A stretch of 15,219 bases of DNA from an uncultured Lachnospiraceae bacterium (GTDB lineage: Bacteria > Bacillota > Clostridia > Lachnospirales > Lachnospiraceae). Positions 1 to 6,403 of the stretch are shown here, piece by piece. A program made the position numbers and the translations under genes. The stretch spans positions 1 to 15,219 of the forward strand of contig CAJUCG010000052.1 in NCBI GenBank assembly GCA_910585065.1, given 5' to 3'. Below the pieces are notes generated by a model. It was not told where the DNA came from. It did no database searches and worked only from the letters and a program-made list of their open reading frames with translations. How positions within the stretch are numbered: the first letter of the stretch is position 1; the number at the start of each line of letters is the position of its first letter.

Positions 1-1
1 T

Positions 2-421
2 GCCTATATCGGGGATGCCATCTATGATCTGGTGATCCGAACAATGCTTATTATGCGGGGGAACAGCCAGGTAAATAAACTGCACAAAAGAGCGAGTAAT
101 TTTGTAAAGGCGGCGGCGCAAAAGCAGATTATGGAAGTGTTGGAGCCTCTGCTGACCCCGCAGGAACACAGTTATTACAAGCGCGGGCGAAATGCAAAAT
201 CATTTACGACCGCCAAGAATGCCTCCATTGTGGAGTATCGTGTGGCGACCGGATTTGAGGCATTGCTAGGTTTCTTGTATCTGACCGGGCAGATGGAGCG
301 GCTGATGGAATTGGTAAATATTGGAACAAACGCCTTAACACAGATGGCAAGTGCGCAGACAAAATCCGGGGAGCAGAAAAAAGTTTCCGAGAAAAAGGGG
401 GAATCGGCGGATGAGGTATGA
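2..421 (+). CDS. mrnC: Mini-ribonuclease III, 3' part (5' end outside window)
   Basis: The reading frame is open from the window edge and begins AYIGDAIYDLVIR, the hallmark RNase III-type motif of Mini-III, which carries acidic metal ligands. About 139 codons are visible. The family is usually about 130-150 residues, so only a few residues are missing. Mini-III lacks the double-stranded-RNA-binding domain of full RNase III and trims 23S rRNA precursor ends as a dimer. The visible part shows the helical domain with KRASNFVKAAAQ and YKRGRNAK, which are typical of the family, followed by a short charged Lys/Glu tail. A GTG at 32 is in frame but lies inside the catalytic motif, so it is not the start. 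The last 11 bases overlap rlmB, which suggests translational coupling. The pairing with rlmB is the classic Firmicutes arrangement and supports the call. Confidence 0.93.
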   Translation, partial: AYIGDAIYDLVIRTMLIMRGNSQVNKLHKRASNFVKAAAQKQIMEVLEPLLTPQEHSYYKRGRNAKSFTTAKNASIVEYRVATGFEALLGFLYLTGQMERLMELVNIGTNALTQMASAQTKSGEQKKVSEKKGESADEV

Positions 422-1157
422 AGAACTGACCATTGAGGGAAGAAATGCGGTGCTAGAAGCATTTCGCGCAGGTAAGACTATTGATCGGCTGTTTGTGTTA
501 GATGGCTGTCAGGACGGACCTGTGCGCAGCATTGTGCGGGAGGCAAAAAGGGGGGATACAATTGTATCCTTTGTGCCAAAAGAGCGTCTAGATCAGATGT
601 CAGAGACCAAAAAGCATCAGGGTGTAATTGCGTTTGCTGCCGCCTATGAGTACGCGCAGGTGGAGGATATTTTAAATGCAGCAGAAGGAAAGGGCGAGCC
701 GCCATTTATCTTTCTGCTTGACGGGATCGAAGATCCGCACAACTTGGGGGCGATTATCCGCACCGCGAACCAGGCGGGCGCGCATGGGATTATTATTCCA
801 AAGCGGCGCGCGGCGGGGCTGACGGCGACAGCGGCAAAGACCAGCGCGGGGGCAATCAATTATACGCCGGTCGCGAAGGTGACGAATCTGGTACAGACAA
901 TGGAAGAACTTAAAGAGAGGGGACTTTGGTTTGTCTGCGCGGATATGGGAGGCGAATTGATGTATCGCCAGAATCTGACCGGAGCTATCGGGCTTGTGAT
1001 CGGCAGCGAGGGCGAGGGCGTGAGCCGTCTAGTCAAGGAAAAATGTGATTTTGTCACAAAGATCCCGATGTTTGGGGAGATTGATTCTCTGAATGCGTCC
1101 GTGGCGGCAGGAATTTTAGCGTATGAAATTGTGCGCCAGAGAAGGTTTGCAAAGTAG
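411..1157 (+). CDS. rlmB: 23S rRNA (guanosine-2'-O)-methyltransferase RlmB, SpoU/TrmH family
   Basis: This 248-aa SPOUT-class methyltransferase uses S-adenosylmethionine to 2'-O-methylate a guanosine of 23S rRNA. An N-terminal substrate-binding domain (about residues 1-78, starting with the typical IEGRNAVLEAF) is followed by the trefoil-knot domain. All three SpoU motifs are visible: NLGAIIRTANQAGA (111-124), VIGSEGEGVSRLV (196-208) and FGEIDSLNASVAAGILAYE (221-239). I chose the ATG at 411 because AGGGGGA sits 8 nt upstream and the protein then begins at the conserved N-terminus. An in-frame ATG at 351 would add 20 residues encoded inside mrnC with no family support. Specificity within the SpoU family (RlmB versus another TrmH-like enzyme) is inferred from the mrnC neighbourhood and overall similarity to the YacO/RlmB group. 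Confidence 0.93.
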   Translation: MRYEELTIEGRNAVLEAFRAGKTIDRLFVLDGCQDGPVRSIVREAKRGDTIVSFVPKERLDQMSETKKHQGVIAFAAAYEYAQVEDILNAAEGKGEPPFIFLLDGIEDPHNLGAIIRTANQAGAHGIIIPKRRAAGLTATAAKTSAGAINYTPVAKVTNLVQTMEELKERGLWFVCADMGGELMYRQNLTGAIGLVIGSEGEGVSRLVKEKCDFVTKIPMFGEIDSLNASVAAGILAYEIVRQRRFAK

Positions 1158-1184
1158 CAGAGCGACTGGTATCGGGGAGGTTAC

Positions 1185-1817
1185 ATGGAATACTGGGAAT
1201 ATGAAGCGTTGAGTGATGAGCAGCTCCTGGAGCGAAATGCGGCGGGGGATAAGTATGCGACGGAGCTTTTGATTACCCGCTATAAAAATCTGGTTCGAAA
1301 AAATGCGCACGCACTCTATCTGATTGGGGGTGATCGCGAGGACTTGATTCAGGAGGGGATGATTGGGCTGTACAAGGCTATTCGGGACTATGATAAGGAA
1401 AGGGCAGCAGGGTTTGCGACTTTTGCAAATCTTTGTATTTCCAGACAGATGTACACCGCAATCAAAGCTTCCAACACACACAAAAACAAGCCGCTCAATG
1501 ATTATCTTTCCTTTGATGCGCCGCTGCCTGAGGCGGATGCGGTCTCAGAATTAAGTGTGGATTTTTTGCCGCTGCGCTGGTATCTGCAAAATGCGGCGGG
1601 CAACCCGGAGGAGATGGTAATTGACCGCGAGAGTGAGCAGCAGATGGAGGAATACTTAAAAAGTCGGCTGAGTGATTTTGAGATGAAAGTATTAAAGGCA
1701 TATATGGAGGAGGAAAATTATGCGCGCGTCGCGAAGCGTCTGAACAAGAGTTTAAAGACGGTGGATAATGCGCTGCAGCGAATCAGAAAAAAACTGGCAC
1801 TTCCGATTTGCGGGTAA
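1185..1817 (+). CDS. sigH: RNA polymerase sporulation sigma factor SigH
   Basis: This 210-aa sigma-70-family factor is close to the usual 210-218 aa of SigH. In Bacillus, SigH drives transition-phase and early sporulation genes. Region 2 contains ALYLIGGDREDLIQEG (43-58) and MIGLYKAIRDYD (59-70), the core-binding and -10-recognition segment. It continues into FATFANLCISRQMYTAIKAS (78-96), which matches the Bacillus SigH pattern. NPEEMVIDRE (140-149) and a C-terminal region 4 helix-turn-helix (YARVAKRLNKSLKTVDNALQ, 179-198) follow. The ATG at 1185 is preceded by GGGGAGG. The gene lies 27 bp after rlmB with no promoter that I could identify, so co-transcription is likely. The linker around residues 112-139 differs from the Bacillus protein and is more acidic. 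The Bacillus order has yacP between rlmB and sigH, but no such gene is present here. Confidence 0.92.
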   Translation: MEYWEYEALSDEQLLERNAAGDKYATELLITRYKNLVRKNAHALYLIGGDREDLIQEGMIGLYKAIRDYDKERAAGFATFANLCISRQMYTAIKASNTHKNKPLNDYLSFDAPLPEADAVSELSVDFLPLRWYLQNAAGNPEEMVIDRESEQQMEEYLKSRLSDFEMKVLKAYMEEENYARVAKRLNKSLKTVDNALQRIRKKLALPICG

Positions 1818-1831
1818 GTGCCAGTTTTCCT
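1787..1831 (+). terminator. Intrinsic terminator whose 5' arm lies in the end of sigH
   Basis: AAAACTGGCAC (1790-1800) is the exact reverse complement of GTGCCAGTTTT (1818-1828). The 17-nt loop can extend the stem further through CCG (1803-1805) with CGG (1811-1813). The left arm is coding, the stop codon TAA (1815-1817) is in the loop region, and the right arm ends in a T-run followed by CC and TTT. A-rich sequence before the left arm also gives it bidirectional character. Confidence 0.8.
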
Positions 1832-1863
1832 TTCCCTTACTTTTTTATTAATTTCGCTGTAAA

Positions 1864-1885
1864 CCCTCCTGCTTTAGCTATAGGG
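1864..1885 (+). repeat. Left-end subterminal hairpin of the IS
   Basis: CCCT (1864-1867) pairs with AGGG (1882-1885), with an internal loop and an inner GCT/AGC stem (1871-1873 with 1876-1878). The sequence CTTTAGCTATAGGG strongly recalls the transposase-recognition hairpin of IS608-type elements. It is imperfect, consistent with a foot-and-bulge structure or with decay. Confidence 0.55.
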
Positions 1886-1917
1886 ATATAAAGAGAATAT
1901 TAGTTTTAAAGAATATA

Positions 1918-2052
1918 CAGAATAAACGCATAAATGAAAATAAAGAAAAAGAGCATAATAACTCTATTTAGGAAAAGCCAAATAATTTTTTTGTGAAATT
2001 ATCTAAATATTCAAAGCAAATTTGCTTCTTTTTCGTTTGTGCGTTTATTCTG
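1918..2052 (+). repeat. Long near-perfect inverted repeat in the tnpA leader (arms about 32 nt)
   Basis: CAGAATAAACGCA (1918-1930) is repeated exactly in reverse complement at 2040-2052. Pairing continues inward to 1940/2030, giving 23 consecutive pairs: 21 Watson-Crick plus two T-G positions (1931/2039 and 1935/2035). With a few mismatches it reaches 1949/2021, so 29 of 32 positions pair. The T-G positions are wobble pairs only on the + strand, because the complementary strand would have A-C mismatches. The enclosed segment contains a smaller hairpin (ATAATTT 1982-1988 with AAATTAT 1996-2002) and the 14-bp palindrome AAGCAAATTTGCTT (2014-2027). It could be a transposase regulatory RNA structure or a nested miniature element. 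No target duplication was found at its ends. Confidence 0.7.
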
Positions 2053-2057
2053 AAAAA

Positions 2058-2082
2058 TATCTAATTTATATTGCATTAGATA
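2058..2082 (+). promoter_or_regulatory. Hairpin just upstream of the tnpA start
   Basis: TATCTAAT (2058-2065) is the exact reverse complement of ATTAGATA (2075-2082), with a 9-nt loop. It ends 23 nt before the tnpA ATG. IS200-type transposases are known to be translationally restrained by leader hairpins, so a similar role is plausible here. No strong Shine-Dalgarno is visible before the ATG. The regulatory role is inferred. Confidence 0.45.
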
Positions 2083-2105
2083 ATATTAAGTTGTATAATG
2101 TTTAT

Positions 2106-2499
2106 ATGAAATATAAATCAAATAATAATGTAGTTTATTCATGTAAGTATCATGTAGTCTTTTGTCCAAAATATCGACGCTCCGTACTAATAAACGGTGT
2201 TGATGTTCGCTTGAAGGAGTTGATAAAAGAAATGTGCGGGCAACTGAAGGTCGATATAATTGAAATGGAAATCATGCCGAACCATGTACATATATTCATT
2301 GAAGTAAACCCACAATATGGTATTCATAAAGTCATAAAGCAAATAAAGGGTTATTCTTTTCGCATATTGCGGCAGGAATTTCCATGGTTAAAGTTAAAGG
2401 CTTCCAAGTCTTTGGACAAATCATTATTTTGTTTCTACGGTAGGCAGCGCACCACTTGCCGTTATAAAGCAGTATATAGAAAACCAGAAAAATGTATAG
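2106..2499 (+). pseudogene. tnpA: IS200/IS605-family HUH transposase TnpA, frameshifted
   Basis: The natural start is the ATG at 2106 (MKYKSNNNVVYSCKYHVVF, then CPKYRRSVL). The HUH metal-binding motif reads NHVHIFIEV (codons from about 2280). The frame is correct through FPWLKLK, ending at 2399. The family sequence then continues one base later at 2401 as LPSLWTNHYFVSTVGSAPL and AVIKQYIENQKNV, with stop TAG at 2497-2499. The net change is +1 nt (394 nt = 131 codons + 1). The catalytic Tyr of this single-strand DNA transposase lies in KQYIENQ, after the shift. The unshifted product, which runs on to 2534, therefore has an unrelated tail and no nucleophile. I infer an inactive gene. Programmed frameshifting is not typical of this family, although both frames are otherwise intact. 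Confidence 0.88.
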
Positions 2500-2550
2500 G
2501 CGGTAGCAAAAAATACAGTTATCTGAAACAGTAAAATGATATCCAACTAA

Positions 2551-2679
2551 GTATTTGCACAAACTAATATAACTGCTGCTGATGTAAATGCCAATCTCCC
2601 AAGTGCGTTAAAGAATCAGTGGATAATAAGTTTGAATCCCCTGCCTAAAGGCTGGAGAGTATCAATAAAAGGTATATAA
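2551..2679 (+). pseudogene. Possible C-terminal remnant of a TnpB-type protein
   Basis: A 42-codon open frame without a convincing start or ribosome site follows an in-frame stop at 2548. It reads TNITAADVNAN, then LPSALKNQW, then LNPLPKGW, and ends across the right-end hairpin. TnpB proteins end with an ADxNAAxNI-like RuvC-III motif and often run into the right end of the element, so ADVNAN may be what is left after an internal deletion of tnpB. The resemblance is short. The segment could equally be ordinary right-end DNA with a chance open frame. Confidence 0.3.
2634..2665 (+). repeat. Right-end hairpin, guide and cleavage-site candidate of the IS
   Basis: GAAT (2634-2637) abuts the imperfect hairpin 2638-2657. 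GCC/GGC is the inner stem, CC/GG lies outside a T-T mismatch, and the outermost C-G pair lies beyond a C-A mismatch. AGTATCAA follows. The spacing and the tetranucleotides agree with the IS608 right-end pattern as I recall it. Confidence 0.55.
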
Positions 2680-2680
2680 T
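2675..2680 (+). promoter_or_regulatory. Candidate -10 box for the lipoprotein gene
   Basis: A perfect TATAAT lies 48 bp before the ATG at 2728 and about 10 bp beyond the inferred right end of the IS. No good -35 is seen at 16-18 bp spacing, and any -35 would fall inside the IS right-end hairpin. Insertion may therefore have altered the promoter. Weakly supported. Confidence 0.35.
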
Positions 2681-2727
2681 AAAGACAAATTTATCTGATA
2701 GAGGGAGAGAAAAAAGGGGGAGAAATT

Positions 2728-5538
2728 ATGGGGAAAAAGAAAATTTGGAAAAATATGGTAAATATTGGATGTTTTTGCGCACTGTTTTTTGTAGCGTGCG
2801 GCAGGCAGGAGGAAAATGAAGAGGGTGTGGCAATCACCCCGACAAATGCGGTGAGTTCACCGGCGGTACCTACAAAGGCAACCGAAGTTACACCGACAAA
2901 TATGCCAGCAAATACACCGACGAATATGCCGACAATTACACCGGGGATCACATTGTACCCGGATTTTTCTGATCCAAGTCCGGACGATCCAAAAAATAAG
3001 GCGGAGGAAGACTCTTTGTCTGCACCAACCTTTCCGACTGTCGCGCCGCTTGCCGCAGATCAGGTTTTGCCGATTGCAAATACAATGACGCGTGAAGAGT
3101 TTCCGTCAATTGACGGTTCGACGGCGACAATACCGCTCTCGGAGGCGGTCTACTGTCTGGCGACCGGAGAGGATGCGGAGGCAGCAAAAAAGGCGATCCA
3201 TCATACAAAGACTACCAATTCTTACAGCCGCCTTTACAGCGGTGAGGCGGATCTTCTGATTGTCTATGAACCGGCAGATTCCATTATCAAGCGTATGCAG
3301 GAAGAACCGTTGCTTATCAAGCCCATTGGTCTTGACGCGCTGGTTTTTATGGCAAATGCAAAAAATCCGGTAGAATCGTTAAGCGGGCAGCAATTAGTGG
3401 ATATTTATTCCGGCGGGATATCAAACTGGGTCGAAGTGGGCGGAAAAGATCAGGAGCTTTTGGCATTCCAGCGACCAAAAGGATCCGGCAGCCAGACATT
3501 GATGCAAAAATTAGTTATGGGTGATGCCGCTATGGCAGAGGGCGATAATGTATACCGATATGGCACGATGGCGGAGATTTTGGAGGGAATGTTAAATTAT
3601 ACGGGAGATGACAATACTCTGGGGTATTCTGTTTACTATTATGCAAGCCAGATGTACCATCTGCCGGATCTAAAATTTATGGGAGTTGATGGGGTGATTC
3701 CCTCGGCACAGACCATCTATGATGGCAGTTACCCTTATACCAATGCATTTTATGCAGTGATTCGCCCGGATGAGCCGGCGGACTCCAATGCACATCGCAT
3801 TTTTGACTGGCTGACCGGAAAAGAGGGGCAGAGTATGGTGCTAAATCTGGGCTATGTGCCGGTGATTATGCCGGAGGGAGCTAAGATCTCGGAAGGGGGA
3901 GTCTCTGCGGGCGGCGCGGAGGAATTTGATATTTTGAACAGGGAGGCTCTCTCCCAGAAGAAATTGGAGGAGGGTCAGCATTTTATTTTCTTTCAAAAAC
4001 AGAATGTATCCTGGGAATATGATTATGGCAAGGTGACAATCTACGATCACAACTGGGAGAAATGTGCGACATTCTACAATGCGGAAACCTATGCAAACGG
4101 AGTGTTTGACGGCAGGTATCTATCCATCGGACAGTATCGAAAGAGTCCGGACGGGAAAGAAGGGTTTGAAAACCGAATCTACGATCTAAAAGAGGGGTGC
4201 TTTCTTTCGGATAAATGGTTTGAAGATGCGTGGCTGCTGGATCCGGTGCGCGGATATTTTTATAAATACCCGACAGATGAGGAGAGAAGAGCCTATTATT
4301 TGGAGCAGGAGGGAAATGTTGACGAGTGGGGCAGGATCTATAATGTCAAGGGCGAACTTTTGCTTGATCATATGCCAATGTATGAGGGAGGGATGCTGCT
4401 GCACAAGGAGGGGGATATTTACCGCTACTGGTGGCAGACTGCAAGACGGAGCGAGGAAGGGCAGTGGGAATCCTTTGACCTTCAGATGTTCTATGATCTT
4501 GATCTGCGCCTGAAACTGGGAATTTATGGGGATGAAAGGATACTTCCCAAAAAAGAGGAGCGGGAACCACAAGCAGTCTACGCGCTGGAAGAGGAATGCC
4601 TTTTTTCTGCGGACGGCGAGATCTTATTAAGTCCCGAAAAATTCTTAGAACGCTTTGGGGACGGGGAGGATAAGGAGTGCAGTATAATCCATTACGGGGA
4701 GGAGATAGATAAGTTTAATCATCCTGCGGAAACAAAATTATATGAGTTCCACTATAAGGACAAATCTTATTATGTAGATCGGACGCTTCAATTTTGCTGG
4801 ATCGAGGGTGAGGAAAAGGGAGAATGCTTAGCGGATAAAAAGAAAAATCTGCCTTATTATTTTGTGGCGAACAATATCGGAGGGGAGAAGAAAACCAGAT
4901 ATTTTAAGGCGGACGGCAATCCGCTTTTAATGAAGGATGGTACCGCGCCGGATCAGGTGCTTTGCTACGGCGATGGCTACGCGCTGGTGCGGCTTACTAA
5001 GGAGGCAGTCACTGCCGAGGAGTATCTGCCAAAAGAGGACTTTTTTGAGACATATACTTATCCTGCCCCAAGGAATCTGGAGGATGAGTTTGCCTATACT
5101 CTTTATTATCTTGGCACACATTGTTTTGCGGCACAGGATTCGTACCTGGATGAAGTTTATAGGCAGGAGCTGCGCTTCTTTTTCGGGAATAGTGAGACTG
5201 ATTTTTTCCTTGCAAGGTCAATTTCTTTTTGGGAAGAATACTGCTCAAATCACGATCGAAATGAAACCCCTTATTTTATGATCGATAATGATGAAAGCAT
5301 CACTGTGGAAACGGAAGGGGACGAATATGAGGAAAAAGATTTTGTGACAGGGGAACAGTATCTGCGCCAGTATCTGCTGTTTAAAGACGGGAAGGTAAAT
5401 TTGGTCACAGAACCGGGAGAATTAAGTTTTGTGGCGGACGGATATTTACAGATAAGAGTGGGAAATTATGATATTGTATATGATATGGATGGAAATATAC
5501 TGATCAGAGCAATGAACAGAGTTTTGGAGAATGATTGA
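2728..5538 (+). CDS. Lipoprotein with PstS-like binding domain fused to a large uncharacterised C-terminal region
   Basis: 936 aa; the ATG follows AGGGGGAG. Residues 6-24 form a lipoprotein signal ending FFVAC (lipid-anchoring Cys24 inferred). A Thr/Pro-rich linker (about 36-78) contains an 8-residue repeat, TPTNMPAN/TPTNMPTI. Residues about 115-385 resemble phosphate-binding proteins of the PstS class: DGSTA (129-133), IGLDALVFMANAKNPVESL (200-218), IYSGGISNWVEVGG (226-239) and RPKGSGSQT (249-257), which matches the oxyanion-binding RxxGSGT motif. The 550 residues that follow are not recognised. They are rich in aromatic and acidic residues with repeated YD/DG turns (such as YDHNWEKCATFYN and NVKGELLLDH), suggestive of a beta-propeller or WG-repeat-like fold. 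PstS proteins are typically 270-330 aa, so this is about three times longer. No pstCAB genes are nearby, which favours a sensing or scavenging role over simple import. The ligand is unknown. Confidence 0.75.
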   Translation: MGKKKIWKNMVNIGCFCALFFVACGRQEENEEGVAITPTNAVSSPAVPTKATEVTPTNMPANTPTNMPTITPGITLYPDFSDPSPDDPKNKAEEDSLSAPTFPTVAPLAADQVLPIANTMTREEFPSIDGSTATIPLSEAVYCLATGEDAEAAKKAIHHTKTTNSYSRLYSGEADLLIVYEPADSIIKRMQEEPLLIKPIGLDALVFMANAKNPVESLSGQQLVDIYSGGISNWVEVGGKDQELLAFQRPKGSGSQTLMQKLVMGDAAMAEGDNVYRYGTMAEILEGMLNYTGDDNTLGYSVYYYASQMYHLPDLKFMGVDGVIPSAQTIYDGSYPYTNAFYAVIRPDEPADSNAHRIFDWLTGKEGQSMVLNLGYVPVIMPEGAKISEGGVSAGGAEEFDILNREALSQKKLEEGQHFIFFQKQNVSWEYDYGKVTIYDHNWEKCATFYNAETYANGVFDGRYLSIGQYRKSPDGKEGFENRIYDLKEGCFLSDKWFEDAWLLDPVRGYFYKYPTDEERRAYYLEQEGNVDEWGRIYNVKGELLLDHMPMYEGGMLLHKEGDIYRYWWQTARRSEEGQWESFDLQMFYDLDLRLKLGIYGDERILPKKEEREPQAVYALEEECLFSADGEILLSPEKFLERFGDGEDKECSIIHYGEEIDKFNHPAETKLYEFHYKDKSYYVDRTLQFCWIEGEEKGECLADKKKNLPYYFVANNIGGEKKTRYFKADGNPLLMKDGTAPDQVLCYGDGYALVRLTKEAVTAEEYLPKEDFFETYTYPAPRNLEDEFAYTLYYLGTHCFAAQDSYLDEVYRQELRFFFGNSETDFFLARSISFWEEYCSNHDRNETPYFMIDNDESITVETEGDEYEEKDFVTGEQYLRQYLLFKDGKVNLVTEPGELSFVADGYLQIRVGNYDIVYDMDGNILIRAMNRVLEND
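2890..2937 (+). repeat. 24-bp tandem repeat encoding the Thr/Pro linker
   Basis: Two adjacent 24-bp units start with ACACCGACAAATATGCC and ACACCGACGAATATGCC, followed by a partial third unit (ACACCG). Each encodes eight residues (TPTNMP plus two). Such in-frame repeats can change copy number by slippage and so vary linker length. Confidence 0.8.
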
Positions 5539-5540
5539 TT

Positions 5541-5578
5541 ATCAGGGATATGCCCTGAGGTAAAAAGGAGGAAGTAAA
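5541..5578 (+). promoter_or_regulatory. Intercistronic hairpin and ribosome site that decides a TTG start
   Basis: TCAGGG (5542-5547) pairs with CCCTGA (5553-5558) across a 5-nt loop, just after the lipoprotein stop codon. There is no T-run, so it is not an intrinsic terminator. AAAGGAGGA (about 5564-5572) then lies 6-7 nt before TTG at 5579. The first ATG (5594) is about 20 nt away, so TTG is the better start. Confidence 0.6.
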
Positions 5579-6382
5579 TTGAGAAGACGCACAATGTCGG
5601 GGATTTTTTTTCTCTTTGGTCTTCTGCTTGCAAGTCTTAGCTTTTTGGGGGGATACTATGCGGTGCAGAATTATTTTGCCGAATCCGCGGCGGTTTCCAA
5701 ATTTGTCAGTGAGTACCGGAGTGGAGAGCATAAGATAAATGTGCAGGGCGACGGCTTTGAAAACTTGGAAGAGGTCAGGGCGAGGCTGAATGTAAAGGCG
5801 GCTCCTGCGGCGGTGCGCCTCGATATTTTCTGTGTGCTGGAAGAAAAATTAGAAGCGGTGATCAGTGTGCTGGATACGCGTGAGGGGACATGGAAACTTT
5901 TTACCTTCCCGGCGGATACGCGCGTGGAGCTTGGCGAGACGCGCTACCGCAGACTGACCGCGCAGTTTCCGGCACTGCCGCAAATGTTTGAGATCGGTAT
6001 TTTAACAGAGTATACGGGAAGGGAACAGGCGGGTGCCGTACTCTCGGCGGTTTTTGAGGATATGCTTTTTTGCCGTTTTCAGACAGTGACTTGCTGCACA
6101 AAAGAAGAATTATCTGTCTGGTGCGTTAAGGGGGGAGAGGAATATACCCCGACGAAGGAAGTAGTGGAATTTTTTGCAAAGTCTCCGTTGGAGAAGAATC
6201 TTTGGAAGCAGATAAGCGTGAGTGAGGATGCTTCACTTTGCTATTATGCGGAGGCACTCGCCAAGCTTTCGGAAAAGAATGTTACGGCGCAGTTGATTGC
6301 TGGGGAAAGGTTAAGTGACGGCTATCGGCTCAATGAGAATCTTGCGAGGCGGCAGCTTGCGGGCAGTGAGATCGCGCGATAA
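5579..6382 (+). CDS. Membrane-anchored protein, possible degenerate LCP-family relative
   Basis: 267 aa with a TTG start chosen from its ideal ribosome-site spacing. A short positive N-terminus (RRR) is followed by one membrane segment (about 7-27, IFFLFGLLLASLSFLGG), so the rest is probably extracytoplasmic. The stretch LEAVISVLDTREGTWKLFTF and PADTRVELG (91-119) recalls the core of LytR-CpsA-Psr (LCP) proteins, where a strand pair leads into an IPRDTYV-like loop. The alternating hydrophobic segments that follow (135-183) would fit the same fold. The arginines that bind the lipid phosphate in active LCP enzymes are not evident, so a non-catalytic relative is one possibility and an unrelated family another. 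The end, LNENLARRQLAGSEIAR, recalls the LNG..VAG tail seen after some LCP domains. It lies 40 bp after the lipoprotein gene and 21 bp before the next gene, probably in one operon. Confidence 0.55.
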   Translation: MRRRTMSGIFFLFGLLLASLSFLGGYYAVQNYFAESAAVSKFVSEYRSGEHKINVQGDGFENLEEVRARLNVKAAPAAVRLDIFCVLEEKLEAVISVLDTREGTWKLFTFPADTRVELGETRYRRLTAQFPALPQMFEIGILTEYTGREQAGAVLSAVFEDMLFCRFQTVTCCTKEELSVWCVKGGEEYTPTKEVVEFFAKSPLEKNLWKQISVSEDASLCYYAEALAKLSEKNVTAQLIAGERLSDGYRLNENLARRQLAGSEIAR

Positions 6383-6403
6383 CAAACACAGGAAGGGATA
6401 AAA

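Larger units (their letters stand above)
1841..2665 (+). mobile_element. Decayed IS200/IS605-family insertion sequence, IS608-like ends
   Basis: The element has an HUH transposase gene (frameshifted) and subterminal imperfect hairpins rather than terminal inverted repeats, as expected for this family. The left hairpin at 1864-1885 contains CTGCTTTAGCTATAGGG. The right hairpin at 2638-2657 is CCCCTGCC...GGCTGGAG, preceded by GAAT (2634-2637) and followed 8 nt from its base by TCAA (2662-2665). In IS608, as known from the literature, the right cleavage site is TCAA with a GAAT guide, and the element inserts 3' of TTAC. A TTAC lies at 1837-1840, which puts the left boundary at 1841. The left guide sequence is less clear, and TTTA (1844-1847) or TTAA are alternatives. 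The region is visibly more A+T-rich than the flanking genes. It sits between sigH and an unrelated lipoprotein gene, so it appears to have landed in an intergenic space. Confidence 0.65.

Noticed and set aside
2106..2534. Intact 143-residue TnpA
   Set aside because: The C-terminus after codon 98 (SKSLDKSLFC onward) does not match the family, and the true continuation is in the next frame. The gene is called broken.
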